Below are positions 35,065-43,810 of a DNA stretch of 64,000 bases, in pieces (positions within the stretch are counted from its first letter, which is position 1; every line of letters starts with the position of its first letter). Under the pieces are notes generated by a model. The model did not search any database and was not told the DNA's origin. It was given only the letters and a program-made list of their open reading frames with translations. This DNA is from Paenibacillus_E sp042676385. Its GTDB lineage: Bacteria > Bacillota > Bacilli > Paenibacillales > NBRC-103111. The position numbers and the translations under genes are program-made. The DNA is taken from positions 1,362,567 through 1,426,566 of the forward strand of contig NZ_JBHTHA010000002.1 in NCBI RefSeq assembly GCF_042676385.1, read 5' to 3'.

Positions 35065-38000
35065 TTATAATACTTTCAAATTGCTTAGCCATAGAGCTCC
35101 ATCTACGTAAGGCGTAGTGTTCGTATTGGTGAGTACGACAATTTGGATTGATTTGATCTGGCTAATCTGGAAGGTGCCGGATAGATTATAAACCGTTCCG
35201 CCCACTAAAGGGTTGATATTGATCGTATTCAAGCTTGCGCCTAATTGTGATGTGATATCCCAAGCTGTATAATTGCCGTTCGTATCTATTATTTGCAATT
35301 GAACGGATTTGTTGGTTCCTGCAATAGCCGGAGATACCGCAGCATCCAGATAAAGATGACTCGCGGAGAAATCGATTGGGCTCGACCAATCTGCAGATTT
35401 CAGTATAGCAGCATCCGCCCAAGCCGTCGTTCCTGCAATATGCATCGTGAGTTTTCCTGTTGTTTTTCCGGCAAAAGTCGTGCTGTCTGCTGCCAAGACC
35501 GCGGTATTGCTGGGGGATCCCAATATTGAGGGAGTCCAGAAGATCGCACCATGCGAGAAATCGTCGATGATACCTGTCGTCGCATCGGGGTAAGGCATAG
35601 AGACAGGCGCCATCACATTGGTAAACCACAGTGTACCTGTATAGCTAGTCGAATTGCTTACATTGTTCTTGAACATAATCCGCATGGATTTGACGGCGTT
35701 TATTTGGAAGTTTCCTGTCGTTGTGGCCGCCGGATCATACATGTTAAGGGTTACCGTACTCAAACTGGTTGTAGACAATTTGGTCGTAATGTCCCATGAC
35801 TTTGTATTCCCGCCCGAATCAACCAATTGCACCAGGACGGATTTGTTCGTACCCGTCAATGGAATTGAAATTTTGGCATCCAGCTTCAGTACGCGTTTGG
35901 TGAAATCTACGGCCGTATACCAATTTACCGACTTGAGCGTAACGGCATCCGTCGTAGCGGTATTCCCGACCACAGTCACTGCGACACGTCCCGCTTTAAG
36001 TCCGGCGAACGATGTACTGTCTATGCTGAACCGGCAGCCATTGGAAGTCGAGCCTGTCTTGGAGCACTTCCAATTCTTGCTGCTTTTCGTGAAGTCATCA
36101 ATCAAACCTGTTGCACTGTCAGGCTGCGGCAGTACCTGCGGCGCCTTCAGATTAGTTAACCAGATGGATCCGGTGTAAGTGCCGCCGCCGCCCACCGTGT
36201 TCACACCAATCCATTTGAGTGACTTGATCTTACCCAGCTGAAAAGTGCTTCCATTCTGGTTATAAATGCTTCCTCCGACAAGCGGGTCAATATTCAGCGT
36301 TGTCAAACTTGCTGAGTTTAACAGTGCGGTTATATCCCATGCTTTCGTGTTATTATTCACGTCCGTCAATTGGAATTGAACGGATTTATTGGTTCCTGTT
36401 AAAGCCGGGGAAACGGCTGCATCAAAATAAATACTGCGGTTCGTAAAATCTACAGGATCAAACCAGTCCGTGGATTTCAAAGTAACGCCATCTGTCCACG
36501 CTGTCGTTCCAACGATGGACACGGCAAGCTTTCCAGTCGTTTTTCCAGGAAAAGTGGTTGTATCGGCAGTCAGCACAGCTGTGTTGCTGGCGGAACCTGT
36601 CTTCGCGGTTGTCCATTTTGCCACGCTGAAATTATCGATGAAACCACCCGCCGTATCATCCGGGTAAGGCATAGAATCTTCATTCGATTGCAGGTTGGAA
36701 ATATACAGGCTTCCCGTGTATGCGCTGGCGCCATCCAAATTGTTTACCACCTGGAAGAGAATGTTTTTAACAGATTCGGGATGAAAGCCGTCATCTAATC
36801 CATCCCAGCCCGGATAATATGCGCCGTCATTGTTTAAATCCAAGCGTATCGTTGTCCATCCCGTTGTAATCAGATTAGTGATATCGAAAACTTTATAATC
36901 TTTATAAGAATCTTGAATTTGGATTTGAACTCTTTTGTTGTTATCAATTGCTGTAGAAAGCTTGGCTTGAAAAGTGAGATAGCCCTCGGATAAATCAGCC
37001 GGCGTAAACCAATCCACCGATTGGAGTGACGCATAGTTTTGCCATGCTTTGGTCCCTTGAACCGTCATCGAAAGCTTGGCGCTGTTCACACCGCCGGTCG
37101 TATCTTGGCTGACAGTTGCTGTATCACCGGGCACACCAGGCTGACTTGAACCGGCAATAGCTTGCCATTTGGATACGCCCGTTGCGAAATTATCAATGAT
37201 GCCCTGCGCATTCGGATTTACAACCGGCATACTCGGTATGTCCAGGTTTGAAGCCCAGTTTGTACCGGATGGCAAAGCAACTTGAGTCGGCCAATCATAA
37301 TAAGGTGGGTTGTTAAGGTCTGGCCGACCGGCAGAAGGGATGACGCCAAGCGGCCATTCATAATTCACATTCGCTTGCATAAGCGTCGTCGGAGGACTTA
37401 GGGACAAGTCTGCCGGGTTGTACACATAATCCAATGCAAACACATGGAAAAACGTATTTGACTTCAACGGGGCGTTACTGCCATCCTTTTTTACCGTTCC
37501 ATCTGCGTTATACTGATAGCGGATTTGATTAAATTTGTTAATCGCATTTCGCGAATAAATCTTTTGCTGGCTTCCGGCAGGGTATTCATGATAATTCGTG
37601 TTGTAGGTACCGTCAGGATTCGGGTAATCGCTTGCCCAAGTGCTGTTTACGCTCTCCATCATATCGCCGTCAACAAAAGGACTTACATCATATCTCACGC
37701 CGAAAGCAATGCCGCCAAAAAGGTTATAGCCCCGGTTAACAATGACTTTCTTACCGGTATTGTACGATTTGATTTTCTGAATCAAGGCATACATACCTGG
37801 CTCGGAGCCTCTAAAATCAATGCCTCTAGCCGCATCTACATAATAAGCGTCATCCACCGTATCTAAAAATACGCCGTCAAAGCCTTTGCTATAAATTTGC
37901 GGAAGCATCGTATTCACGACGTAATCCTGCCACGAAGCCGAGCCCGGATCCGTATAGTAACCGCCCCACACCGCATTTTGAATCGGATTTCCGTTTGCAT

Positions 38001-38364
38001 CCAGATGGTAATAAGATTTAATGACTTGACCGTTTGCATCCTTCAAGAGCGTTTTCGTCTCACCAATCGATAAATAAGCGATTTCGAAAAGACTCGGTTT
38101 GCTCGTCTTCAAACTCGTCAACGTCGCAGCGGACGTTTCTTGAGCTAAAATATCCATATCCGTGCTTGTAAACTTCGAAATATTGCTCAAAATCTGACTA
38201 TCTATAGCATAATTGCATAGATAAGTTCTTATGTTGGCCCAATTTCCCGTAGAAGCCGGTGCGGGTGTATCCGCCGCCACAGCCATTGCAGGAATCAACG
38301 TCATCAGCAAAACAGATATCAACCACGAGCCCATCCATTTCTTATTTGACCGCTTAAAATTCAT
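35065..38364 (-). CDS. Secreted GH114-type endo-alpha-1,4-polygalactosaminidase with four C-terminal modules
   Basis: Predicted 1099-residue exported enzyme. Signal peptide residues 1-30 (cleavage near AVAA). Residues about 40-340 are a GH114/TM1410-type TIM barrel: AYLSIGE at 96-102, GFDGVFLDTVDDA at 161-173 and DGDMMESVNSTW at 232-243, the Asp and Glu residues being likely catalytic. GH114 enzymes cut alpha-1,4-galactosamine linkages in galactosaminogalactan or similar polymer. Four homologous modules of about 165-170 residues follow (388-559, 575-741, 753-921, 931-1099), each opening with I-D-(N/D)-F and holding a DITxxL motif; they probably bind polysaccharide. AGGAGG precedes the ATG. 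Its own promoter, an operator like that of the downstream operon, and a cre-like site lie upstream. Exact linkage specificity is inferred. Confidence 0.82.
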   Translation of the reverse strand: MNFKRSNKKWMGSWLISVLLMTLIPAMAVAADTPAPASTGNWANIRTYLCNYAIDSQILSNISKFTSTDMDILAQETSAATLTSLKTSKPSLFEIAYLSIGETKTLLKDANGQVIKSYYHLDANGNPIQNAVWGGYYTDPGSASWQDYVVNTMLPQIYSKGFDGVFLDTVDDAYYVDAARGIDFRGSEPGMYALIQKIKSYNTGKKVIVNRGYNLFGGIAFGVRYDVSPFVDGDMMESVNSTWASDYPNPDGTYNTNYHEYPAGSQQKIYSRNAINKFNQIRYQYNADGTVKKDGSNAPLKSNTFFHVFALDYVYNPADLSLSPPTTLMQANVNYEWPLGVIPSAGRPDLNNPPYYDWPTQVALPSGTNWASNLDIPSMPVVNPNAQGIIDNFATGVSKWQAIAGSSQPGVPGDTATVSQDTTGGVNSAKLSMTVQGTKAWQNYASLQSVDWFTPADLSEGYLTFQAKLSTAIDNNKRVQIQIQDSYKDYKVFDITNLITTGWTTIRLDLNNDGAYYPGWDGLDDGFHPESVKNILFQVVNNLDGASAYTGSLYISNLQSNEDSMPYPDDTAGGFIDNFSVAKWTTAKTGSASNTAVLTADTTTFPGKTTGKLAVSIVGTTAWTDGVTLKSTDWFDPVDFTNRSIYFDAAVSPALTGTNKSVQFQLTDVNNNTKAWDITALLNSASLTTLNIDPLVGGSIYNQNGSTFQLGKIKSLKWIGVNTVGGGGTYTGSIWLTNLKAPQVLPQPDSATGLIDDFTKSSKNWKCSKTGSTSNGCRFSIDSTSFAGLKAGRVAVTVVGNTATTDAVTLKSVNWYTAVDFTKRVLKLDAKISIPLTGTNKSVLVQLVDSGGNTKSWDITTKLSTTSLSTVTLNMYDPAATTTGNFQINAVKSMRIMFKNNVSNSTSYTGTLWFTNVMAPVSMPYPDATTGIIDDFSHGAIFWTPSILGSPSNTAVLAADSTTFAGKTTGKLTMHIAGTTAWADAAILKSADWSSPIDFSASHLYLDAAVSPAIAGTNKSVQLQIIDTNGNYTAWDITSQLGASLNTININPLVGGTVYNLSGTFQISQIKSIQIVVLTNTNTTPYVDGALWLSNLKVL
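35068..37203 (-). repeat. Four tandem module repeats inside the GH114-type gene
   Basis: The coding region for residues 388-1099 holds four copies of a beta-sandwich-like unit. Modules 2 and 4 are closest (SNTAVL, GKTTGKL, GTTAW, GTNKSVQ, NINPLVGG/NIDPLVGG in both); module 1 is the most divergent. Module 3 alone has a Cys pair (Cys767 and Cys777). Confidence 0.8.
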
Positions 38365-38415
38365 ACATCTACCTCCTTGATATTTGTAGAAACCGTCTTA
38401 GACTGACCACTCCGG

Positions 38416-38429
38416 CGAAAGCGATTACA
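38416..38429 (-). promoter_or_regulatory. cre-like site in the leader of the GH114-type gene
   Basis: CGAAAGCGATTACA (plus-strand reading) matches the CcpA catabolite-response consensus TGWNANCGNTNWCA at all but the first base. It lies between the predicted transcription start and the start codon. Confidence 0.5.
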
Positions 38430-38481
38430 AACATAAAAGATTTAAACGCTAATAAATCATTACGCCTCCATTTCTTTGTTT

Positions 38482-38507
38482 GTTAATTAACTTTATTTAC
38501 TATCTTA
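38482..38507 (-). promoter_or_regulatory. Operator candidate of the GH114-type gene
   Basis: On the minus strand TAAGATAGTAAATAAAGTTAATTAAC directly follows the -10 box and covers the expected transcription start. It matches the site in front of the eight-gene operon (33549-33574) at 20 of 26 positions. Confidence 0.65.
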
Positions 38508-38535
38508 TAGTACCCATATCCTTCCATCTCGTCAA
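38507..38535 (-). promoter_or_regulatory. Promoter of the GH114-type gene
   Basis: On the minus strand TTGACG (38530-38535), a 17-base spacer, TACTAT (38507-38512). Transcription would start near 38500, giving a leader of about 135 bases. Confidence 0.6.
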
Positions 38536-38546
38536 TACATTAAATA

Positions 38547-38582
38547 AACGAGCCGCAGGCTTCAATTCGCCGGCGGCTCGTT
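38547..38582 (-). terminator. Terminator after the chemoreceptor gene
   Basis: AACGAGCCGC (38547-38556) and GCGGCTCGTT (38573-38582) form a perfect 10-bp stem; T-rich sequence follows on both strands. It begins 8 bases after the chemoreceptor stop. Confidence 0.75.
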
Positions 38583-38590
38583 TTATTCGT

Positions 38591-40369
38591 TTAAACTTTA
38601 AACTTCTGCAGCGAGAGCTGCAATTCTTCCGCTAATCCGGCCAATGCCTGTGCGGAGTTCTCTATCTCTTCGGTCGTCGCCAATTGTTCTTGGCTGGCAG
38701 CCGACGCTTCTTGACTGACGCTAATGCCCGTCTCAGATACTGCGCTTACTACGCTCATCACTTCTTCGATACGAACATTCGCCTGAGCGAGATGGTGGAT
38801 CGCTTGATTCACATCATCCACTTTCGCATTCACTTTATCTACAGATGCTTCAATATGTACGAACGATTCCTGGGCTTGCTCGGAGATCGTCAATCCCTCT
38901 TCTACTTTGCTTGCTCCTATTTGCATCGATACGACAGCATGATTAATTTGTCTCTGAATCGTGGCGACCAGATTCGTAATGTCCCGCCCGGACGAGGAAG
39001 ATTGCTCGGCTAACTTACGAACCTCGCCGGCAACAACCGCGAAGCCGCGCCCGGCTTCTCCCGCTCGCGCAGCTTCAATCGCCGCATTCAGAGAGAGCAG
39101 ATTGGTTTGAGTGGCAATTTCGTTGATGACGCCCACGATTTTGCCAATTTCATGCGCATTCTTGCCAAGAGCTTCGACAACCCCACTGACCTCTTGCGAT
39201 GCTTCAGAAATTTCCCGCATTTGCTCTGCTATCGAAACAACGGATTGCTTCCCGTTCTGTGCAGCCGCAGACGCTTGCTCGGCTAGCACGGCTACCTCTT
39301 GCGAAGACGCATCGATCCGCTTCGTGCTGTCCAGCATTTGATGTACAGCCTCATTAGCTTGGTTGACACCCGCAAATTGCTTTTCAAAATCTTGCGCCAA
39401 CTGTTGACTGGATACAGCAACCTGCTTGGCCGCAGTCGAGCTTTGCTCGGAGCTCGCGAGAAGTTCTTCCGAACTCGCCGAAAGTGTCAGCGCGTTATCG
39501 GCGATCTGCGCGACCAGATTCCGGAGACTTTCCGTCATCATATTGAAAGAGGTCGTTAACTTACCCACCTCATCGTCGTAGGGGTAATTGCCTTTTACCG
39601 ATAAATCGCCGCCAGCCGCCTTCTCCATGTATTCCTGCAATTTGCGGATTGGCGTTGTGATAATCATATTCAAAGCCAGCGCGTTCGTTGTAAGAACAAT
39701 GATCGCCAGAACGATCGTCAGAATGATGACCCAATGAGATACGGCCGAATCTCTTGAACTTGTCTTCTGGAATTGTTCAGCAGCCGATTCTTTTAAATTA
39801 ACTAATTGGGTCAAAGCTTCTATCGTTTGTTTTCCCTGAGGAGACACTTGCATATTATATACTTGATAGGCGACTTGATTGTTTTGTGTCGCGTGTTCAA
39901 CCGCAGCGGTGCTCACCTCGCGATACTTGGCATTCAAAGCCTCGAACTGTTGGTACGCCGCCTTTTCTTCCGCATTCATCGGAATTTGTCCCAATTTCGT
40001 AACCAAATCATTGTTTGTCTTTATGCCTTCATCCAGCTGCGTCTTCAGCTTACTCTTGTATTTCACGTCAGTGGTTAGCATCATTTCCAGTAAATTGGAC
40101 TGAGATTCATTGAAGTTGGATTTTAATTGATTTATCCATTTGACAGATAGCAGGCTTTCCTCGTACATTCTAGTAGAATTGCCCGCCATTTTATCCATGT
40201 AATGATAGCCGACGACCCCGACGATCAACAGAAAAGCAATAGCAATTGCATTCATGAGAAGCAGTTTATAACGAAGTTTAAGATTGCGAAGCATGGTCAT
40301 GTTTACTTTCACGTTCTTCAAATACTTGGCGTACTTCGAGTTCCAATTCAATTTCACCTTGAATTTCAA
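38591..40369 (-). CDS. Methyl-accepting chemotaxis protein
   Basis: Predicted 592-residue membrane chemoreceptor. TM1 is near residues 39-60 (LLLMNAIAIAFLLIVGVVGYHY), followed by a periplasmic-side helical four-bundle sensor (MCP_4HB-like, about 62-200), TM2 (WVIILTIVLAIIVLTTNALAL), HAMP, and the signalling domain with hairpin tip IGKIVGVINEIATQTNLLSLNAAIEAARAGEAGRGFAVVA. The TTG at 40369 is preferred because AAGGGGG lies about ten bases upstream; a later ATG at 40300 is a weaker alternative. It is a single gene with its own terminator. The ligand is unknown; no chemotaxis operon is adjacent. Confidence 0.88.
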   Translation of the reverse strand: MKFKVKLNWNSKYAKYLKNVKVNMTMLRNLKLRYKLLLMNAIAIAFLLIVGVVGYHYMDKMAGNSTRMYEESLLSVKWINQLKSNFNESQSNLLEMMLTTDVKYKSKLKTQLDEGIKTNNDLVTKLGQIPMNAEEKAAYQQFEALNAKYREVSTAAVEHATQNNQVAYQVYNMQVSPQGKQTIEALTQLVNLKESAAEQFQKTSSRDSAVSHWVIILTIVLAIIVLTTNALALNMIITTPIRKLQEYMEKAAGGDLSVKGNYPYDDEVGKLTTSFNMMTESLRNLVAQIADNALTLSASSEELLASSEQSSTAAKQVAVSSQQLAQDFEKQFAGVNQANEAVHQMLDSTKRIDASSQEVAVLAEQASAAAQNGKQSVVSIAEQMREISEASQEVSGVVEALGKNAHEIGKIVGVINEIATQTNLLSLNAAIEAARAGEAGRGFAVVAGEVRKLAEQSSSSGRDITNLVATIQRQINHAVVSMQIGASKVEEGLTISEQAQESFVHIEASVDKVNAKVDDVNQAIHHLAQANVRIEEVMSVVSAVSETGISVSQEASAASQEQLATTEEIENSAQALAGLAEELQLSLQKFKV

Positions 40370-40620
40370 AGCGATAGTTCCCCCTTCAAGAAGTATAATC
40401 ATGTGTCTGTCTAGCCCTGTACGAAAGTAAACCAGCTCTCCCAGTAAATTTGGTGACATAATATCTAACATCACATTCCAATAATTTACCTATGGTTTAT
40501 TTTACAAAAACGTGACTTTCCTGTAAAGACAAATATCGACAAATGCCAATCCCTTAAAGGAAATGCCAACCGTTAAATTATTCCAATTAATAGAAAATAC
40601 GAACAGCTGAGGAGATAAAA

Positions 40621-41571
40621 ATGATCGGTATCATCGTGAACCCGCGTTCGGGTGATGGAAGAGGATCTGACATATGGAGAGAAGTACGCGATAGCCTGCA
40701 GAGACGCTCCATTCCGCATATCGCTGTGATGACTTCAAAAGCCGGAGAGGCGGACGAATTGACAGCTCGACAGGTCAGTGAGAACAGCCTTAGGAAGCTT
40801 ATCGTCATCGGCGGAGACGGTACGATACATGAAGCCGCGAATGGATTATGGCGAGCAACTCGCAGAAGCGGTACTATATGCAAGCTTGCCGTCATTCCGG
40901 CTGGAACCGGAAACGACTTTGCCAAAGCTTACGGAATTCCTACTGATCCCATGCAAGCGCTGGAAACTGCGCTTTCCGACGATAATTGCGTGCTAATCGA
41001 TCTGCTGCATACTGCGGACGGGATGATTGCTGTGAACAGCATCGGCGCGGGGTTTGATGGAATGGTAGCGAAACTTACTAACGAAGCCTTATATAAGAAG
41101 CTTTTGAACCGGATTGGACTCGGGAAACTCGCTTATTTCATCACAATTCTTCGGGTATTTCTTCAGTATAAGCCTGGCATGGCATGGTTAGAGGTAGATG
41201 GCGCCGTTCATGAGCTGCCTGATATGTGGCTTGCTGCGGTAATGAATATTCCTTTTTATGGCGGGTCCATTCAAATCTGTCCCACCGCATCTCCGCACGA
41301 TGGGCAGGCTGACGTCGTCGTCATTCAAAGCCGCAGCCGTTTCCGGTTGCTGCCGATTCTTTTCACAGTATATCAAGGGAAGCATGCGCGTCATCCTGCG
41401 GTTTCTTTTTACAAAGGGACCTCGATTCGACTTCGAACCGGGCATCCTTTGCTGATTCAAGCAGATGGAGAATTTGCGGGCTCGACGCCGCTGCACATTG
41501 AAGTTGTGCCCGCCGCGCTAACTGTAGTGAGAGGTCCGCAGAAACTTGGAGATGATAAGTTGCCGAAATAA
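40621..41571 (+). CDS. Diacylglycerol kinase/lipid kinase family protein
   Basis: Predicted 316-residue cytoplasmic lipid kinase of the DgkB/YegS family, which phosphorylates diacylglycerol or a related lipid with ATP and recycles lipid headgroup products. GGDGT at 64-68 binds nucleotide phosphate and GTGNDF at 95-100 is the second conserved loop. The C-terminal beta-sandwich starts near residue 130 (GFDGMVAKLTNEALYKK). GAGGAG precedes the ATG. It lies convergent to a glycerophosphodiester phosphodiesterase gene, which suits a lipid-turnover theme, but co-regulation is not shown. Confidence 0.87.
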   Translation: MIGIIVNPRSGDGRGSDIWREVRDSLQRRSIPHIAVMTSKAGEADELTARQVSENSLRKLIVIGGDGTIHEAANGLWRATRRSGTICKLAVIPAGTGNDFAKAYGIPTDPMQALETALSDDNCVLIDLLHTADGMIAVNSIGAGFDGMVAKLTNEALYKKLLNRIGLGKLAYFITILRVFLQYKPGMAWLEVDGAVHELPDMWLAAVMNIPFYGGSIQICPTASPHDGQADVVVIQSRSRFRLLPILFTVYQGKHARHPAVSFYKGTSIRLRTGHPLLIQADGEFAGSTPLHIEVVPAALTVVRGPQKLGDDKLPK

Positions 41572-41760
41572 CTGGAAAACCTCCGGTTATTTGAACCTGA
41601 TATGGTGGATATCTAAGAATAACTGGAAAATATCCCGCTAATCGGCCATTGTGCCAGAATAAACTCCCCTATGTTGGAAATTAGCGGGAGGATTTCCCGT
41701 TATACGTCGGAAAAAAATGGATCCGGAGAAATTAACGTGACATTTTCCATCTATTTGAAT
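41572..41760 (+). repeat. Dispersed intergenic repeat, family A, copy 2
   Basis: Matches 10-200 in layout: two direct 20-base motifs (near 41572-41592 and 41624-41645), one inverted (41676-41703, containing TTAGCGGGAGGATTTCCCGT) and the tail AAATTAACGTGACATTTTCC (41729-41748). The gap 41572-41915 contains only this repeat and two terminators. Confidence 0.7.
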
Positions 41761-41784
41761 GTTTCAAAAAAATCGTCAGGAGCA

Positions 41785-41820
41785 GACCGTTTAAAGCCAT
41801 CTTACAGGCTAAAAACGGTC
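41785..41820 (+). terminator. Terminator candidate after the lipid kinase gene
   Basis: GACCGTTTAAAGCC pairs with GGCTAAAAACGGTC at 12 of 14 positions around ATCTTACA, followed by CTTTTG. Confidence 0.55.
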
Positions 41821-41844
41821 CTTTTGCGTGTAAATCCATCCATT

Positions 41845-41892
41845 AAAAACAGCCTTCAATTCCACTTTTCAGTGGCGTTGAAGGCTGTTTTT
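41845..41892 (-). terminator. Terminator after the glycerophosphodiesterase gene (bidirectional)
   Basis: AAAAACAGCCTTCAA and TTGAAGGCTGTTTTT form a perfect 15-base inverted repeat with A- and T-runs at either end, so it can stop transcription from both converging genes. Confidence 0.8.
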
Positions 41893-41915
41893 AAAATAAA
41901 TCTCACGATCGGCTC

Positions 41916-42644
41916 TTATTTCAACAATTCCCTTAACCGTCCCGGAAAATCCGTAATAATCCCCGTCACTCCAAACGCGATCATCTGGCGGTAATCTTCC
42001 TCCTGATTCACTGTGTAAGGGTACACGGCAAGCCCGCCTGCAGCAGCTCCATCCACATCGCCTTTGTCGATGGAATGAAAGTGCGGGTGCAGCGAGAACA
42101 CATCGACGCCGGTCTGCTGCGCATAAGCAGCATGATCGACCAGGTTTGCCGCATACAGCAGGCCCACTTTGGCTGCCGGTTCCGCCTGTTTCATGCGGCG
42201 AATGCACTTGTGGTCGAACGAAGAGATGACCACGTCATCCAATCTGCCGCTTTCGCGCAGAAAAGCCAGCAGTGCTTGCTCCATGCGGCCTTCATAAGCA
42301 TGCTTAACCTCAACGTTGATCAAGATCCCCGCAGGCACCAAATCAAACACTTCGCGCAGCAGCGGTACCCGCTCCCCGCGGAATGCTTCAGCGAACCAAG
42401 CTCCTGCATCCAAGCGCCTGATCTCTTCCCATGTTTGTTCGCATATAAGACCAGAGCCGCTTGTTGTCCGATCGAGTGTATAGTCATGGCAAACGACAAT
42501 TTCGCCGTCTTTCGTAATATGTACATCCAGCTCTATACCTTGAGCGCCTTGCTCCAGAGCAAGAGCAAAAGAAGCCAAAGTGTTCTCAGGCGCTTCGCCC
42601 GCTGCACCCCGGTGTCCGATAATGATTGGCTTATTTCCGTTCAT
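41916..42644 (-). CDS. Glycerophosphodiester phosphodiesterase
   Basis: Predicted 242-residue cytoplasmic GDPD of the UgpQ type, hydrolysing glycerophosphodiesters to glycerol-3-phosphate and an alcohol. Catalytic and metal residues are visible: His11 in IIGHRGAAGEAPENT, Glu38 and Asp40 in IELDVHITKDG, His53 in VVCHDYTLDRTT, and Glu near 105 in INVEVKH. AGGAG lies eight bases before the ATG at 42644; an in-frame TTG at 42650 is rejected. There is no signal peptide. It is followed on the other side of its promoter region by a divergent UgpA/UgpE-type importer, which hints at glycerophosphodiester or glycerol-3-phosphate uptake, but that transporter could equally carry a sugar. Confidence 0.9.
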   Translation of the reverse strand: MNGNKPIIIGHRGAAGEAPENTLASFALALEQGAQGIELDVHITKDGEIVVCHDYTLDRTTSGSGLICEQTWEEIRRLDAGAWFAEAFRGERVPLLREVFDLVPAGILINVEVKHAYEGRMEQALLAFLRESGRLDDVVISSFDHKCIRRMKQAEPAAKVGLLYAANLVDHAAYAQQTGVDVFSLHPHFHSIDKGDVDGAAAGGLAVYPYTVNQEEDYRQMIAFGVTGIITDFPGRLRELLK

Positions 42645-42779
42645 CGACAACTCTCCTAACTTGTTTTCCTATGGATATATCAAATTATAAAGGAAGCCTT
42701 TCTTTTTTGCCCAGTTCATTTTGATAAAAAATATGTAAAGAACAATGAAAAATCAACAATTAATCCACATTAATTTAAC

Positions 42780-42828
42780 ACTGGTCAAATGAAACATCGC
42801 TATGCTAGAGCGGTAAGACTAGTCAAAT
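42780..42828 (+). promoter_or_regulatory. Direct repeat upstream of the importer genes
   Basis: ACTGGTCAAAT (42780-42790) and ACTAGTCAAAT (42818-42828) are 38 bases apart start to start, in the spacer between the divergent GDPD and permease genes. Such spacing would suit an activator of the AraC type; no further evidence. Confidence 0.3.
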
Positions 42829-42850
42829 ACCGTTTGTGGAGGATTTTCCA

Positions 42851-43810
42851 ATGAATACGCTGGACAAAGATTTACCGTTATCTGTTTCTGTCAAACCAAC
42901 CCTTAAGCTTAAACGTAAGTCCAGATCGCTGTCCGCTCAAACATGGACAGAAACGCTAATGGGCTACTTTTTTCTTGCTCCATCTCTTGTGCTCTTCATC
43001 ATCTTTCTGTTTTACCCTCTGTTTCAATCCGTTTATCTTAGCGTCCACGAGACCGATCCGCGCGGTCGGGTCGCCGGATACGTAGGCATCGACAATTTCG
43101 CTGCCATCTTCACTTCAGAACGATTCTACAAAAGCCTTGAGGTTACCGGCGTGTTCACGCTGCTAACCGTCCCTACCGGCATCGCACTTGCCCTGCTGCT
43201 CGCAGCGCTAACGCATAATCGGTTAAAGGGCATGCGCATCTTTCAATTCGTTTTCTCATTGCCGGTCGTCTTGTCCGTAGGCACTTCAGCGGTTATCTGG
43301 ATGATGTTGTTCCATCCCAGCGTCGGCATGCTGAACTATTTACTCAGCCTGCTCGGCTTAGAACCGGTTGCTTGGCTGACCGACCCAAGATGGGCCCTGC
43401 TCTCCGTTTCGATGATGACGGTTTGGATGAATCTCGGCTTCAATTATATCGTCCTGCTCAGCGGCCTGCAGAGCATCCCGGATGAAATCTACGACAGCGC
43501 CAAGATCGATGGCTCCGGGCCTTTTCGCACGTTCGTACAAATTGTCATGCCGCTGTTATCGCCGACCGTTTTCTTCGTGACCATCGTTTCCATCATTGGC
43601 GCCTTTCAGTCCTTCGGCCAAATTCATATTTTGACCAAAGGCGGACCGGTGGACTCAACGGATGTGCTCGTTTATTCCTTGTATCAGGACGCTTTTATCA
43701 ACTTCCGATTCGGGACGGGTAGCGCGCAGGCGCTTGTGCTTTTCGCGATCATCCTCCTGCTTACCATCGTACAATTCAAAGCTTTCGAAAGGAATGTGCA
43801 TTATCAATGA
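42851..43810 (+). CDS. ABC transporter permease (UgpA/MalF-like)
   Basis: Predicted 319-residue permease with six membrane helices and a charged N-terminal tail. EAA loop YDSAKIDGSGPFRTFVQIVM near 220-239; QIHILTKGGPVDSTDVLVYS is the typical segment near the C-terminus. GGAGG at 42838-42842 precedes the ATG at 42851; an in-frame GTG at 42836 overlaps it and is rejected. It shares a four-base overlap with the next permease. The divergent GDPD gene suggests a glycerol-phosphate-type substrate, which is a weak inference. Confidence 0.88.
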   Translation: MNTLDKDLPLSVSVKPTLKLKRKSRSLSAQTWTETLMGYFFLAPSLVLFIIFLFYPLFQSVYLSVHETDPRGRVAGYVGIDNFAAIFTSERFYKSLEVTGVFTLLTVPTGIALALLLAALTHNRLKGMRIFQFVFSLPVVLSVGTSAVIWMMLFHPSVGMLNYLLSLLGLEPVAWLTDPRWALLSVSMMTVWMNLGFNYIVLLSGLQSIPDEIYDSAKIDGSGPFRTFVQIVMPLLSPTVFFVTIVSIIGAFQSFGQIHILTKGGPVDSTDVLVYSLYQDAFINFRFGTGSAQALVLFAIILLLTIVQFKAFERNVHYQ

